In this document: positions 17,860 through 26,587 of the stretch, one piece after another | Layout: each line of letters opens with the position of its first letter | Position numbering within the stretch: position 1 is the first letter of the stretch | The notes under the pieces: model-generated | The model's input: only the letters and a program-made list of their open reading frames with translations | The model's database searches: none | Told to the model about the DNA's origin: nothing | DNA from: Leifsonia sp. 71-9 | Lineage (GTDB): Bacteria > Actinomycetota > Actinomycetes > Actinomycetales > Microbacteriaceae | Reading direction: 5' to 3' | Assembly: GCF_001898805.1 (NCBI RefSeq) | Contig: NZ_MKVJ01000019.1 | Span: 71,676-135,675, forward strand | Length of the DNA stretch: 64,000 bases | Position numbers and translations under genes: made by a program

Positions 17860-17893
17860 ACGAACGGCCCGCGGTTCTCCGCGGGCCGTTCGT
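17860..17893. terminator. Hairpin terminator between propeller copy 2 and tRNA-Thr
   Basis: 15-bp perfect stem ACGAACGGCCCGCGG / CCGCGGGCCGTTCGT around a TTCT loop. On the minus strand it is followed shortly by TTTT, so it mainly fits as a terminator of the tRNA-Thr transcript. It may also end the plus-strand propeller operon. Confidence 0.8.
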
Positions 17894-17903
17894 GTCTCTT
17901 CGG

Positions 17904-17976
17904 AGCCGCCCAAGGGAATCGAACCCTTGACCTTCTCATTACGAGTGAGATGCTCTGCCGACTGAGCTAGGGCGGC
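17904..17976 (-). tRNA. tRNA-Thr (anticodon CGT)
   Basis: Reads GCCGCCC at the 5' acceptor arm and GGGCGGC plus discriminator T at the 3' end. The D arm is GCTCAGTCGGCAGAGC, the anticodon loop CTCGTAA gives CGT (reads ACG), and the T arm contains GGTTCGATTCC. No CCA is encoded. Length 73 bases with all arms pairing. Confidence 0.95.
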
Positions 17977-18066
17977 GTGGGCCGGGCTTCCGCTCGGCGC
18001 ACAGTCAGATAGCTTACCCGATCCGGCGGGGTGTTCACGACCATCGGGAAGGGACGGCCAGACGGA

Positions 18067-18762
18067 TCAGTGAACCTGCGAACCGAGCGCCTGCAGCTGG
18101 TCGAAGGAGCTGCGGAGGCGGTCGGCGAGCGGCTCGACGCCGCCGTGGTCGGCCCAGCAGGACCAGGCGTGGCGCATGCCGGCGAACGCGACGTAGGTGA
18201 CGAGGCGGGCGCGCTGGTGCAGCGCCTCCGCGTCCTCGGCGAGAGCCGGGTCGTCGTGGGCGAGGCGGCGCTGCACGACGGCGCTGAGGGCGTCCTCGAA
18301 CTTGTGCATGCTCGCCATGCGCTGGGCGAAGAGCTCCGGGTTGTCCTTCAGGAGGGCGCGGCGGAGGGTGTGCATCTCCTGCAGGCTCGCCGCCGTCTCA
18401 CCGGGTGCGGCCGGGTCGGGCTCGCCGAGCTCGCCGCCGTCGATCGCGGCGATCAGGAGCAGGCTCATCCCGTGAAGGATGGGCTCCTCGGGTCCGGCGG
18501 CGATGAACCGCTCGACGTCGTCCTCGTGCGGCAGCTCGGGGAGCTCGCCGATGATCGCCGTCTCCTTGGAGGGGAAGTAGTTGAAGAAGGTGCGCGGCGA
18601 GACGTTGGCGGCATGGCTGATCTCGTCGATCGTGACCCGGTCGAACCCGCGCTCGCTGGTCAGAGTGAGCGCGGCGAGCTGGATGGCGCGCCGGGTGGCG
18701 ATCCGCTTCCGCTCGCGCAGGCCGAGTTCGGGATCCACCGCTGAGTCAGGTGCCACAGTCAC
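18067..18762 (-). CDS. TetR/AcrR-family transcriptional regulator
   Basis: 231 aa. The N-terminal helix-turn-helix reads RRAIQLAALTLTSERGFDRV, then ISHAANVSPRTFFNYFPSKE, classical TetR. The C-terminal ligand domain is unassigned. GTG start at 18762; a second GTG two codons later is possible, and neither has a strong ribosome site. The dyads at 18783-18813 just upstream suggest autoregulation. No obvious target gene lies next to it. Confidence 0.92.
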   Translation of the reverse strand: MTVAPDSAVDPELGLRERKRIATRRAIQLAALTLTSERGFDRVTIDEISHAANVSPRTFFNYFPSKETAIIGELPELPHEDDVERFIAAGPEEPILHGMSLLLIAAIDGGELGEPDPAAPGETAASLQEMHTLRRALLKDNPELFAQRMASMHKFEDALSAVVQRRLAHDDPALAEDAEALHQRARLVTYVAFAGMRHAWSCWADHGGVEPLADRLRSSFDQLQALGSQVH

Positions 18763-18782
18763 ACGCAGATTATTTCATCCTC

Positions 18783-18813
18783 TGCAAAATTGCACCACTC
18801 GATCGAGCGAGTG
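18783..18813. promoter_or_regulatory. Candidate TetR operator(s)
   Basis: Two dyads lie side by side in the 68-base gap before the TetR gene: TGCAA-AA-TTGCA (18783-18794) and CACTCG-ATCGAG-CGAGTG (18796-18813). The second has the length and symmetry usual for TetR operators. Confidence 0.5.
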
Positions 18814-18830
18814 TGACGCCGCGGACACGG

Positions 18831-20390
18831 TCAGCACGTCTTGCCGGCGGAGGGCAGCGTCCCCTTCACCAGGAAGTCGTCGACGGTGGTGTTCACGCAC
18901 GAGTTCGACTTGTTGTACGCCGTGTGGCCTTCGCCCTTGTAGGTGAGGAGGTGGCCGTTCTGCAGCTCGCTCGCGAGGTTCTTCGCCCACACGTAGGGGG
19001 TCGCGGGGTCGTTGGTCGTGCCGACGACGAGGATCGGCGCGGAGCCCGCCGCCGCGATCGGGCCGCGCTTCACGGTCGTCTTGTACGGCCAGGTGGCGCA
19101 GCCGATGTCGCCGTACGCCATATACGGCCCGATCACGGGCGCGTCCTTGGCGAGCTCGGCCGCCTGCGAGCGCATCGTCGCGGGGTCGGCGTCGTACGAG
19201 TAGTCCAGGCAGTTGATCGCCATGAACGCCTCGGTCGAGTTGTCCGAGTAGGTGCCGTCGCTGTCGCGGCTGTTGTACGCGTCGGCCAGGGTGAAGGCGA
19301 CGGAGGCGCTCCCCCGCATGACCGACTCGAACATCTGGCTGAGGTACGACCAGGCCTTCGCGTCGTACAGCGGGTAGATGATCGCCGTCACCAGGGTGTT
19401 CGCGCCGAGCTCGCGGCCGTCCGAGTTGCGGATGGGGCTCTTCTCGACGGACGCCAGGAGGGCGGAGATGGTCTTCATCCCGTCGTCCACGGTGCCGTTG
19501 AAGGGGCAGTCCTTCTGGGTGACGCAGTCCGCGAGGTACGCCCGCAGGGCGCTCTCGAAGCCCTGCGCCTGCACCTTCGTCACGTCGAAGTTGCTGGCCG
19601 CGGGGTCGAGGGCGCCGTCGAGCACCAGCCGGCCGGTCTTGCCCGGGTAGAGGTCGGCGTAGACCGCGCCGAGATAGGTGCCGTAGGAGTAGCCGAGGTA
19701 GTTGAGCTTCGTGTCGCCGAGGACGGCGCGGAGGAGGTCGAGGTCGCGGGCCGCGCTCACGGTGTCGACCTCGTCGAGGAGCGATCCGGTGTTCTTGGCG
19801 CACGCGGCGCCGAAGTCCGTCGAGGACGCGGTATTGGCCGCGATCCACTCGTCCGATCCGCGCACGCCGGGCGTGATGTCGTAGAGGTAGCCGTCCATCT
19901 GCTTCGCGTCGTAGCACGTCACCGCCGTGGAGCGCCCGACGCCGCGGGGGTCGAAGCCGACGACGTCGAAGTGGTCCTGCAGGGTGCTGTCGGTCGCGTA
20001 GCCGACGCTGTCCTTCACGAAGTCGTTGCCGGAGGCGCCAGGGCCGCCCGGGTTGACCAGCAGAGAGCCCTGCTTGGTGCCCTTCGCCTTCTGCCGGATG
20101 AGGGCGAGCTCGATCCCGCCCGCCGACGGGTCGTCCCACTTCAGCGGCGCCTTGGCCGTGGTGCACTGCATGCCGCCGGAGCAGTCGCTCCACGTCAGCA
20201 CCTGGTCGTAGAACGGCTTGAGGGCCGCCGAGACGTTCTCCTGCACCGGCGTGGAGGTCGCGGCCGTCTTCGGCGGGATGAACCAGGTCACGCATCCGGA
20301 GAGGGTGAGCGCCGCGACCGCGGCGATGGCGACGGAGGCCAGACACAGGGAGCGGCGCCGGGCGCCGGGACGGGCCGAACGGGTGGTCAC
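18831..20390 (-). CDS. Secreted alpha/beta hydrolase lipoprotein, tripeptidyl-aminopeptidase (TAP) type
   Basis: 519 aa. A lipobox LTLSGC ends the signal peptide. NPGGPGASGNDF is the oxyanion region, GYSYGTYLGAVYADLYPG carries the nucleophile Ser in GxSxG, and the C-terminal TAP domain has TTNDPATPYVWA (acid) and YKGEGHTAY (His). Related Streptomyces enzymes release tripeptides from protein N-termini outside the cell. Repeated Cys pairs suggest disulphides. The GTG at 20390 overlaps the holB stop (GTGA). Confidence 0.92.
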   Translation of the reverse strand: MTTRSARPGARRRSLCLASVAIAAVAALTLSGCVTWFIPPKTAATSTPVQENVSAALKPFYDQVLTWSDCSGGMQCTTAKAPLKWDDPSAGGIELALIRQKAKGTKQGSLLVNPGGPGASGNDFVKDSVGYATDSTLQDHFDVVGFDPRGVGRSTAVTCYDAKQMDGYLYDITPGVRGSDEWIAANTASSTDFGAACAKNTGSLLDEVDTVSAARDLDLLRAVLGDTKLNYLGYSYGTYLGAVYADLYPGKTGRLVLDGALDPAASNFDVTKVQAQGFESALRAYLADCVTQKDCPFNGTVDDGMKTISALLASVEKSPIRNSDGRELGANTLVTAIIYPLYDAKAWSYLSQMFESVMRGSASVAFTLADAYNSRDSDGTYSDNSTEAFMAINCLDYSYDADPATMRSQAAELAKDAPVIGPYMAYGDIGCATWPYKTTVKRGPIAAAGSAPILVVGTTNDPATPYVWAKNLASELQNGHLLTYKGEGHTAYNKSNSCVNTTVDDFLVKGTLPSAGKTC

Positions 20391-21553
20391 AGGTCGGTCC
20401 CCTTTCGCGCGGCGGTGCCGCGAAGGATGGTCGTGAGCATCGCCTCCAGCGCGAGCGCCGGCGCGACGTTGCCGTCGATCCGTTCGCGGGCCGTCTGGAC
20501 CGCGTCCATCGCCGCGAGCGTATCGGCGGGAGTCGTGTGGGCGCTGAGAGCCTCCAGGCGCTCCAGCAGCTCGAGGTTCACCAGCTCGCTGGCGCTGCCG
20601 AGCTGCAGCATCATCACGTCGCGGTAGAGGGATTGGAGGTCGACCAGGATGCGGTCGATCCCGTCGCGGAGGCTGCGTGTCGCCCGTCGCTTCTGGTCCT
20701 CCTCCAGCTGACGCAGCTGGCCGCGCAGCGCCGGGGGCACCGTCCCTCCCGGCTCGACGCCGAGCGAGCGCAGGGCGTGCTCGCGCTCCTCCGCGTCCCG
20801 CTCCTCGGTGATCGCCTTCGCGTCGGCGCCGGCGATCTCGAGCAGGGAGGCGGCGGCGAGGACGGCGCCGGAGACGGAGCGGATGCCGAGGGCCAGCGTG
20901 AGGGTCTCGGAGCGGCGGCGGCGAGCCTCCTCGTTCGTCGCGAGGCGGTGCGCCATGCCGATGTGGCTCTGGGCGTGCCGCGCCGCGCGTTCGGCCGTCG
21001 CGGCATCCACCCCGTCGCGGCGCTCGATGAGCGCAGCGACGTCGGCCACACTGGGCACCTTCAACCGCACGGTCCGGACGCGCGAGCGGATCGTCGGAAG
21101 CAGATCCGCGTCGCTGGGGGCGCACAGGATCCAGACCGTCCGCTCGGGCGGCTCCTCCAGCGCCTTCAGCAGGACGTTGGAGGTGCGCTCGCTCATGCGG
21201 TCGGCGTCCTCGATGACCATCACCCGGTACCGGCCGACGGACGGCGCGAACTGGGAGCTCGACACCAGGGTGCGCACCTCGTCGATGGAGATGATGACGC
21301 GTTCGGTGCTGAGCACCGCGAGGTCGGGGTGCGTCCGCGCCTCCACCTGACGGCGGGCCGCGAGGTCGCCGTCCGGCGTGCCCGGGCTGAGCAGGGCGGT
21401 GGCGAACGCGTACGCCAGGTTGGAGCGCCCCGATCCGGGCGGCCCGGTAATGAGCCAGGAGTGGGTCATGCTGCGGGCGTCGGCGCCCTCGGCGGCGGCG
21501 CGGACGACGGCGATGGCGTCGTCCTGCCCCGTCAGGTCATCCCATACCGCCAT
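20387..21553 (-). CDS. holB: DNA polymerase III delta' subunit
   Basis: 388 aa. MAVWDDLTGQDDAI is the typical start; the nucleotide fold has GPPGSGRSN (Walker A-like), IDEVRTLV and VMVIEDADRM. It is part of the clamp loader that places the sliding clamp on DNA. The ATG at 21553 matches family starts; a GTG at 21583, eight bases after the tmk stop, is an alternative. It follows tmk and topA in one minus-strand operon. Confidence 0.93.
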   Translation of the reverse strand: MAVWDDLTGQDDAIAVVRAAAEGADARSMTHSWLITGPPGSGRSNLAYAFATALLSPGTPDGDLAARRQVEARTHPDLAVLSTERVIISIDEVRTLVSSSQFAPSVGRYRVMVIEDADRMSERTSNVLLKALEEPPERTVWILCAPSDADLLPTIRSRVRTVRLKVPSVADVAALIERRDGVDAATAERAARHAQSHIGMAHRLATNEEARRRRSETLTLALGIRSVSGAVLAAASLLEIAGADAKAITEERDAEEREHALRSLGVEPGGTVPPALRGQLRQLEEDQKRRATRSLRDGIDRILVDLQSLYRDVMMLQLGSASELVNLELLERLEALSAHTTPADTLAAMDAVQTARERIDGNVAPALALEAMLTTILRGTAARKGTDL

Positions 21554-21591
21554 GCGTTCCAGGCTAGCGTCCACGGCGGACACCGGCCCGG

Positions 21592-22209
21592 TCAGACCCG
21601 GCCATCGAGGCGCTGGCGGATGTCGGCCGCGATCTCGTCGATCGGGCGCGACGCGTCCACCACGAGGAAGCGCTCCGGCTCCCCCGCCGCGAGCTCGAGG
21701 AACGCCGCCCGCACGCGGGCGTGGAACTCGGAACGCTCCGCCTCCAGCCGGTCGTACCGGGTGCGGGACGTGTCGAGTCTGGCGCGGGCGGCCGTCTCGT
21801 CGAGGTCGAGCAGGATGGTGAGGTCCGGCAGCAGGCCCTCGGTGGCCCAGAGCGAGAGATCGCGCACCTCGTCGCCGCCGAGGACGCGGCCCGCGCCCTG
21901 GTACGCGACGGAAGAGTCGATGTAGCGGTCCTGGACGACCACCTCGCCCCGCTCGAGGGCTGGACGGACCAGGGTCGCCACGTGATGCGCGCGGTCTGCC
22001 GCGTACAGCAGTGCCTCGGCGCGCGGAGCGATGTCACCGCGATGGTGGAGCACGATCTCGCGGATCTCGACCCCGGCGTCCGTGCCGCCGGGCTCACGAG
22101 TGCGCACGACCGTGCGCCCCTGCGATTCGAGCCACTCGGTCAGGAGCGCGGCCTGCGTGGACTTGCCGACCCCGTCCCCGCCCTCGAGCGTGATGAAGAG
22201 CCCGCTCAC
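21592..22209 (-). CDS. tmk: Thymidylate kinase
   Basis: 205 aa, normal size. P-loop GGDGVGKSTQ, then REPGGT with the DRX motif DRYIDSSVAYQGAGR. It phosphorylates dTMP to dTDP. The GTG at 22209 overlaps the topA stop (GTGA), so it is translated with topA and holB. Confidence 0.97.
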   Translation of the reverse strand: MSGLFITLEGGDGVGKSTQAALLTEWLESQGRTVVRTREPGGTDAGVEIREIVLHHRGDIAPRAEALLYAADRAHHVATLVRPALERGEVVVQDRYIDSSVAYQGAGRVLGGDEVRDLSLWATEGLLPDLTILLDLDETAARARLDTSRTRYDRLEAERSEFHARVRAAFLELAAGEPERFLVVDASRPIDEIAADIRQRLDGRV

Positions 22210-25025
22210 TCGGCCGCCGGCTTCGCCGCGGTGGTCTTCTTGGCCGCCGTGGTGGTCTTCTTGGCCGCGGTGGTGGCCTTCTTGGCCGTCGTGGTCTTGG
22301 CCGCGGTGGTCTTCGCCGCCGTGGTCTTCGCCGGCGCCTTGCGAGTGGTCGCCTTCTTCGCGGGAGCCTTCTTGGCCGGGCCCTTGGCACGCTTGTCGGC
22401 GAGCAGCTGCACGGCGCGCTCGAAGTCGACCTCCTCGACCGTCTCGCCGCGCGGGATGGTCGCGTTGGTCTCGCCGTCGGTCACGTACGGCCCGAACCGG
22501 CCGTCCTTGACCTTGATCGGCTTGCCGCTGACCGGGTCGGCGTCGAACTCCTTGAGCGCGCTGGACGCCCGCCGGTTGCCGTACTTGGGCTGCGCGAAGA
22601 GCTCCTGCGCGCCGGCGAGGTCGATCGTGAAGATGTCGTCCTCGCTGGTGAGCGAGCGGGTGTCCGTGCCCTTCTTGAGGTACGGGCCGTAGCGGCCGTT
22701 GGCCGCCTGGATCTCGTCGCCGCTGTCGGGGTCCGTCCCGACCACCCGCGGGAGGTCGAGCAGCTTGAGGGCCGTCTCGAGGTCGAGGGTCGCGATGTCC
22801 ATCGACTTGAAGAGGGAGGCCGTGCGCGGCTTGGGAGCCGAAGCCTTCTTCGCCGGCTTCTTCTTCTCGACGACCTCGCCGGTCTTCGCGTCGGCCTGCG
22901 GGTCCTCTTCGGGGTCCGCCTCGGTCACGTACGGGCCGAACCGGCCGTCCTTCGCGAGCACGATCTTGCCGGTCTCGGGGTTGGAGCCGAGCACGCGGTC
23001 GGTCTGCACCGGTGCGTCGATCAGCTCGTGCGCCTTGGCCGGGGTCAGCTCGTCCGGTGCGAGCTCCGGCGGGAGGTTCACGCGTCGCGGAGTGGCGTCC
23101 TCGGCGGCGTCCGCCTCGGCCACCTCCAGGTAGGGCCCGTACTTGCCGATGCGCAGGGTCACGCCGTCGTCGATGGCGATCGAGTTGATGCTGCGCGCGT
23201 CGATCTCGCCGAGGTTGTCGATCACCCGGCGCAGGCCCTTGTGCTTGTCGCTGCCGAAGTAGAAGCTGTTCAGCCAGTCGACCCGCTCGGCGGCGCCGTC
23301 GGCGATCCGGTCGAGGTCGTCCTCCATCTCGGCGGTGAAGTCGTACTGCACCAGGTCGCCGAAGTACTCCTCCAGCAGCCGGACCACCGAGAAGGCGACC
23401 CAGCTGGGCACGAGCGCCTGGCCGCGCTGCGTGACGTAGCCGCGGTCGATGATGGTCGAGATGATGCTGGCGAACGTGGACGGCCGGCCGATGCCGAGCT
23501 CCTCCAGCGTCTTCACCAGGCTCGCCTCCGTGTAGCGCGGGGGCGGCGTGGTCTCGTGTCCGTCGGCCTCGACCTCGGCGACAGCGAGCACCTGCTTCGG
23601 TTCGAGCGGCGGGAGCTTCGCCTCTGCGGCGTCGGAGGAGTTGCGCTCCTCGTCCTTGCTCTCCTCGTACGCGTTGAGGAAGCCTCGGAAGGTGATCACG
23701 GTGCCGCTGGCGGTGAACTCGGCGACGGTTCCGTCGAGCGTCCCCTCGGTGATCGTCGCCTCGACGGTCACCGAGGCCGTCTGCCCCTTGGCGTCGGCCA
23801 TCTGCGAGGCGACGGTGCGCTTCCAGATGAGGTCGTAGAGGCGGAACTCGTTGCCCCGCAGCACCTTCTCGAGCTCGGCGGGGGTGCGGAACACCTCGCC
23901 GGACGGGCGGATGGCCTCGTGGGCCTCCTGCGCGTTCTTGCTCTTCGACGCGTAGGTGCGCGGCTTGTCCGGCACCGTCTCCGGTCCGTAGAGCTTCGCC
24001 GCCTGGTTGCGCGCGGCCGTCGTCGCCTGCTGCGACAGCGACGCCGAGTCGGTGCGCATGTAGGTGATGTAGCCGTTCTCGTAGAGCGTCTGCGCGACGC
24101 TCATCGTCTGGCGGGCCGAGAAGCGGAGCTTGCGGGCGGCCTCCTGCTGCATCGTCGAGGTCGTGAACGGCGCGGCCGGCCGGCGCGAGTACGGCTTGGA
24201 GTCGACCTTCGAGACGGCCACGACCGTGCTCGGCCGGCGGATGGCCGCGGCGAGCGCCTGCGCGGCGTCCTCGTCGAGCGTGCGGGCGTCGGAGGTGAGA
24301 CGGCCGTGGTCGTCGAAGTCGCGTCCGGTCGCCACCCGGGATCCGTCGACGCGGGCCAGGCGGGCCTGGAAGGAAGTGGCGTCCTCCGGAGCGAGCTGGG
24401 CGGTCAGACCCCAGTACGAAGCGGGCACGAACGCGAGACGCTCGCGCTCGCGGTCGACGACGAGGCGGGTGGCGGCGGACTGGACGCGGCCGGCGGACAG
24501 GCCGGGGCCGACCTTGCGCCAGAGCACCGGCGACACCTCGTAGCCGTAGAGGCGGTCGAGGATGCGGCGGGTCTCCTGGGCGTCGACGAGGGCGGTGTCG
24601 ATCTCGCGGGTGTTGTCGCGCGCCTTCTCGATGGCTTCGCGCGTGATCTCGTGGAAGACCATCCGCTTGACGGGGACCTTCGGCTTGAGCACCTCGATGA
24701 GGTGCCAGGCGATGGCCTCTCCTTCGCGGTCCTCATCAGTGGCGAGCAGGAGCTCGTCCGCGTTCTTGAGCGCGCGCTTGAGGTCGGCGACGGTCTTCTT
24801 CTTCTGGTCGGAGACCACGTAGTACGGCTCGAAGTCCTTCTCGACGTCGACCGAGAACTTCCCGAGCGACCCCTTCTTGAGCTCCGGCGGCAGGTTCTTG
24901 GGCTCGATCAGGTCGCGGATGTGACCGACGGAGGCCATCACCTCGTATCCGTCGCCCAGATACTGGGCGATCGACTTCACCTTGTTCGGAGACTCGACGA
25001 TGACGAGTTTCTTCGTGTCAGGCAC
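22206..25025 (-). CDS. topA: DNA topoisomerase I
   Basis: 939 aa, a type IA enzyme that relaxes negative supercoils. The Toprim domain begins KLVIVESPNKVKSIAQYLG and holds the DEDREGEAIAWHL acidic motif. The catalytic Tyr322 lies in YITYMRTDS. Several C-terminal repeats contain GRFGPYV or NGRYGPYL. The last 50 or so residues are a Lys/Ala/Thr-rich basic tail as in actinobacterial TopA, which aids processivity. It has no Cys4 zinc fingers. GTG at 25025 after AGAGGAGTCAG. Confidence 0.97.
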   Translation of the reverse strand: MPDTKKLVIVESPNKVKSIAQYLGDGYEVMASVGHIRDLIEPKNLPPELKKGSLGKFSVDVEKDFEPYYVVSDQKKKTVADLKRALKNADELLLATDEDREGEAIAWHLIEVLKPKVPVKRMVFHEITREAIEKARDNTREIDTALVDAQETRRILDRLYGYEVSPVLWRKVGPGLSAGRVQSAATRLVVDRERERLAFVPASYWGLTAQLAPEDATSFQARLARVDGSRVATGRDFDDHGRLTSDARTLDEDAAQALAAAIRRPSTVVAVSKVDSKPYSRRPAAPFTTSTMQQEAARKLRFSARQTMSVAQTLYENGYITYMRTDSASLSQQATTAARNQAAKLYGPETVPDKPRTYASKSKNAQEAHEAIRPSGEVFRTPAELEKVLRGNEFRLYDLIWKRTVASQMADAKGQTASVTVEATITEGTLDGTVAEFTASGTVITFRGFLNAYEESKDEERNSSDAAEAKLPPLEPKQVLAVAEVEADGHETTPPPRYTEASLVKTLEELGIGRPSTFASIISTIIDRGYVTQRGQALVPSWVAFSVVRLLEEYFGDLVQYDFTAEMEDDLDRIADGAAERVDWLNSFYFGSDKHKGLRRVIDNLGEIDARSINSIAIDDGVTLRIGKYGPYLEVAEADAAEDATPRRVNLPPELAPDELTPAKAHELIDAPVQTDRVLGSNPETGKIVLAKDGRFGPYVTEADPEEDPQADAKTGEVVEKKKPAKKASAPKPRTASLFKSMDIATLDLETALKLLDLPRVVGTDPDSGDEIQAANGRYGPYLKKGTDTRSLTSEDDIFTIDLAGAQELFAQPKYGNRRASSALKEFDADPVSGKPIKVKDGRFGPYVTDGETNATIPRGETVEEVDFERAVQLLADKRAKGPAKKAPAKKATTRKAPAKTTAAKTTAAKTTTAKKATTAAKKTTTAAKKTTAAKPAAE

Positions 25026-25271
25026 CTGACTCCTCTTATATGTACGACGATGTCGCCCCGACCGATGTCGGTAGCACGCTCCCGCGATTTGCCCGCGGAG
25101 CCCGGTCCTCGGCGCAAAGCCGGACGAGCGTGGGCCGGACGGCCCAACAGGCAAACCATACACACCTTGCCCGACGGTGTGCCTAATCCGACGTGCCCCG
25201 TTCGCCGTGGGCGCAGGCACCTCGACCCGATGATCTCTTGCGGCGGAGGGTGGGCTGAGGACAATGGAGGC
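25026..25271. other. Intergenic region between divergent topA and a small ORF
   Basis: 246 bases with the promoters of both genes. TTATAT near 25036 sits just upstream of the topA ribosome site. The rest shows short GC hairpins but no feature that can be named. Confidence 0.4.
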
Positions 25272-25523
25272 ATGGCAACGACATCACTGACGACGTACAC
25301 CGCCAAGCTGACGGACGGCCCTCTCGAGGGCAAGACGATCACCACCGAGTTCCTCCCCTCCGGCGACCCGCGCCCCCGCCTGGAGATCACCGCCTCCGGC
25401 GGCGGAAAGCGCTACCTCTATATCCGGGTGTCCGGGACGGACACCGAGTACGCATCGTCCGACGCGAACGCCGACCGGCCGAGCGCGGTGGGCTACCGCT
25501 ACCGCGAGACCCTGTTCGACTGA
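25272..25523 (+). CDS. Small conserved-looking protein of unknown function
   Basis: 83 aa starting MATTSLTTYTAKLTDGPLEG with GGAGG six bases before the ATG. It looks like a small beta-rich soluble domain (alternating TTEFLPSG, LEITASGGGKRYLYIRV, GYRYRETLFD). No signal peptide or membrane helix. Its last 25 bases overlap the convergent TadE-like gene. Not recognised. Confidence 0.75.
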   Translation: MATTSLTTYTAKLTDGPLEGKTITTEFLPSGDPRPRLEITASGGGKRYLYIRVSGTDTEYASSDANADRPSAVGYRYRETLFD

Positions 25524-25927
25524 TCCGCCCCCGCCGGTCCGGCACGAGCCCGGCCGGCGACGCGCGCCCCTCCGGGCAGGGCGACGCCCACGCCGACGAG
25601 CACCTGGACATCCTCCACCGCGCACTGGTCGAGGTCCGCCCCGTTCGCCGCCGCCACCTGCGCGCCGACCGCACACGGCTCGCCGCCGACCCGACCGACC
25701 GCGGCGTCCGCCGCGGCGAGCGCGGCCAAGTCAGCGGCGACGGCCGCTCGCCGGTGGGCGACAGAGACGCCGCCCACAGCGAGGGTCGCCACGAGCACCG
25801 CCGTGAGCGCCCCCACGATCGCGAGCACCAGCACGCTCGCCCCGCCCTTCTCTCCACTCTCTCGGTCCACTCCACTCTCTCGGTCCTCTCGGCTCCCTCG
25901 GCCCTCTAAGGCCCGTTTCGCCGTCAT
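25499..25927 (-). CDS. TadE/G-like pilus assembly protein (Rv3654c-like)
   Basis: 142 aa. One N-terminal membrane helix, ASVLVLAIVGALTAVLVATL, follows a charged leader; then VAHRRAAVAADLAALAAADA, the mark of this Flp-associated family, and two Cys that may pair outside. Last gene of the Tad operon; the ATG at 25927 overlaps the TadE stop (ATGA). Its 3' end overlaps the convergent small gene. Confidence 0.85.
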   Translation of the reverse strand: MTAKRALEGRGSREDRESGVDRESGEKGGASVLVLAIVGALTAVLVATLAVGGVSVAHRRAAVAADLAALAAADAAVGRVGGEPCAVGAQVAAANGADLDQCAVEDVQVLVGVGVALPGGARVAGRARAGPAGADQSNRVSR

Positions 25928-26304
25928 CCCGCTCCCCCGTCCTGACCGTTCGGAGCGTTCGCGGATTCGTCCAGCGCGCAGGCGCGGCCGCCGATCCGGA
26001 GTCCCGCCGCGCCGAGGCCCAGCACCGTGCTCGGTGCTGACAGGGTCACGCACACCATCCCCTGCTCCCGCGCGATCGCTCGTTCGAGCCCCGGCACCGA
26101 ATGCGCGCCCATGCCGCGGGCGGCATCTCCACGACCCAGCAGCCTCGCATCGACCGCGGCCGCATCGATCAGCCGGAGCTGCTGGCCGCCCGCCTGCACC
26201 GCGCCGATGCCGACCGCCAGGCAGACGAGCGCAGCGGGGAGGGCGGCGGCGAACTCCGCCGTCACGCTGCCGCGTTCGCCCTCAGCCGGCGACGGTGAGA
26301 GCAC
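25924..26304 (-). CDS. TadE-like minor pilin
   Basis: 126 aa. ERGSVTAEFAAALPAALVCL is the class III prepilin-like start of TadE proteins, followed by one helix and QLRLIDAAAVDARLLGRGDA. Start uncertain: the GTG at 26304 (overlapping the pilin gene, GGAG nine bases upstream) is preferred, while the GTG at 26265 would start at VTAEFA and remove the charged residues before the cleavage site. Confidence 0.82.
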   Translation of the reverse strand: MLSPSPAEGERGSVTAEFAAALPAALVCLAVGIGAVQAGGQQLRLIDAAAVDARLLGRGDAARGMGAHSVPGLERAIAREQGMVCVTLSAPSTVLGLGAAGLRIGGRACALDESANAPNGQDGGAG

Positions 26305-26473
26305 GATGCACCAGCTCCGTGAGCAGGCCGCGGACCTCGTCGCTGCGGAGCACGAGCGCCAGGAGTCCGGCGATGCCCACCGCGGCCACCGTGATGATCG
26401 CGTACTCCGCCGTCGCTGCTCCCTTCTCATCGTGCAGCGCCTCTCGCAGTCGCCTTCGTCCCCATCCGTCCAT
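26282..26473 (-). CDS. Flp-type pilin-like protein (DUF4244, Rv3656c-like)
   Basis: 63 aa. A basic leader ends in EKGAATAEYAIITVAAVGIA, where Glu in the AEYA context is the conserved Glu5 of Flp pilins, followed by a single helix. This would be the main pilus subunit. ATG at 26473 after GAGGGGGAACG; the next gene overlaps its end. Confidence 0.88.
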   Translation of the reverse strand: MDGWGRRRLREALHDEKGAATAEYAIITVAAVGIAGLLALVLRSDEVRGLLTELVHRALTVAG

Positions 26474-26587
26474 GTCGATCGTTCCCCCTCTGTTCGAACG
26501 CCCGCTTCGTTCGATGCGGTGCGTGCTTCCATCCTTCGGCGAGCGCCGACGCGACGGGCCGGAGATCATGGATCGGTGGAGAACATG

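Noticed and set aside
22210-22400. Lys/Ala-codon repeats at the topA 3' end as a separate repeat element
   Set aside because: They code for the basic C-terminal tail known in actinobacterial TopA.
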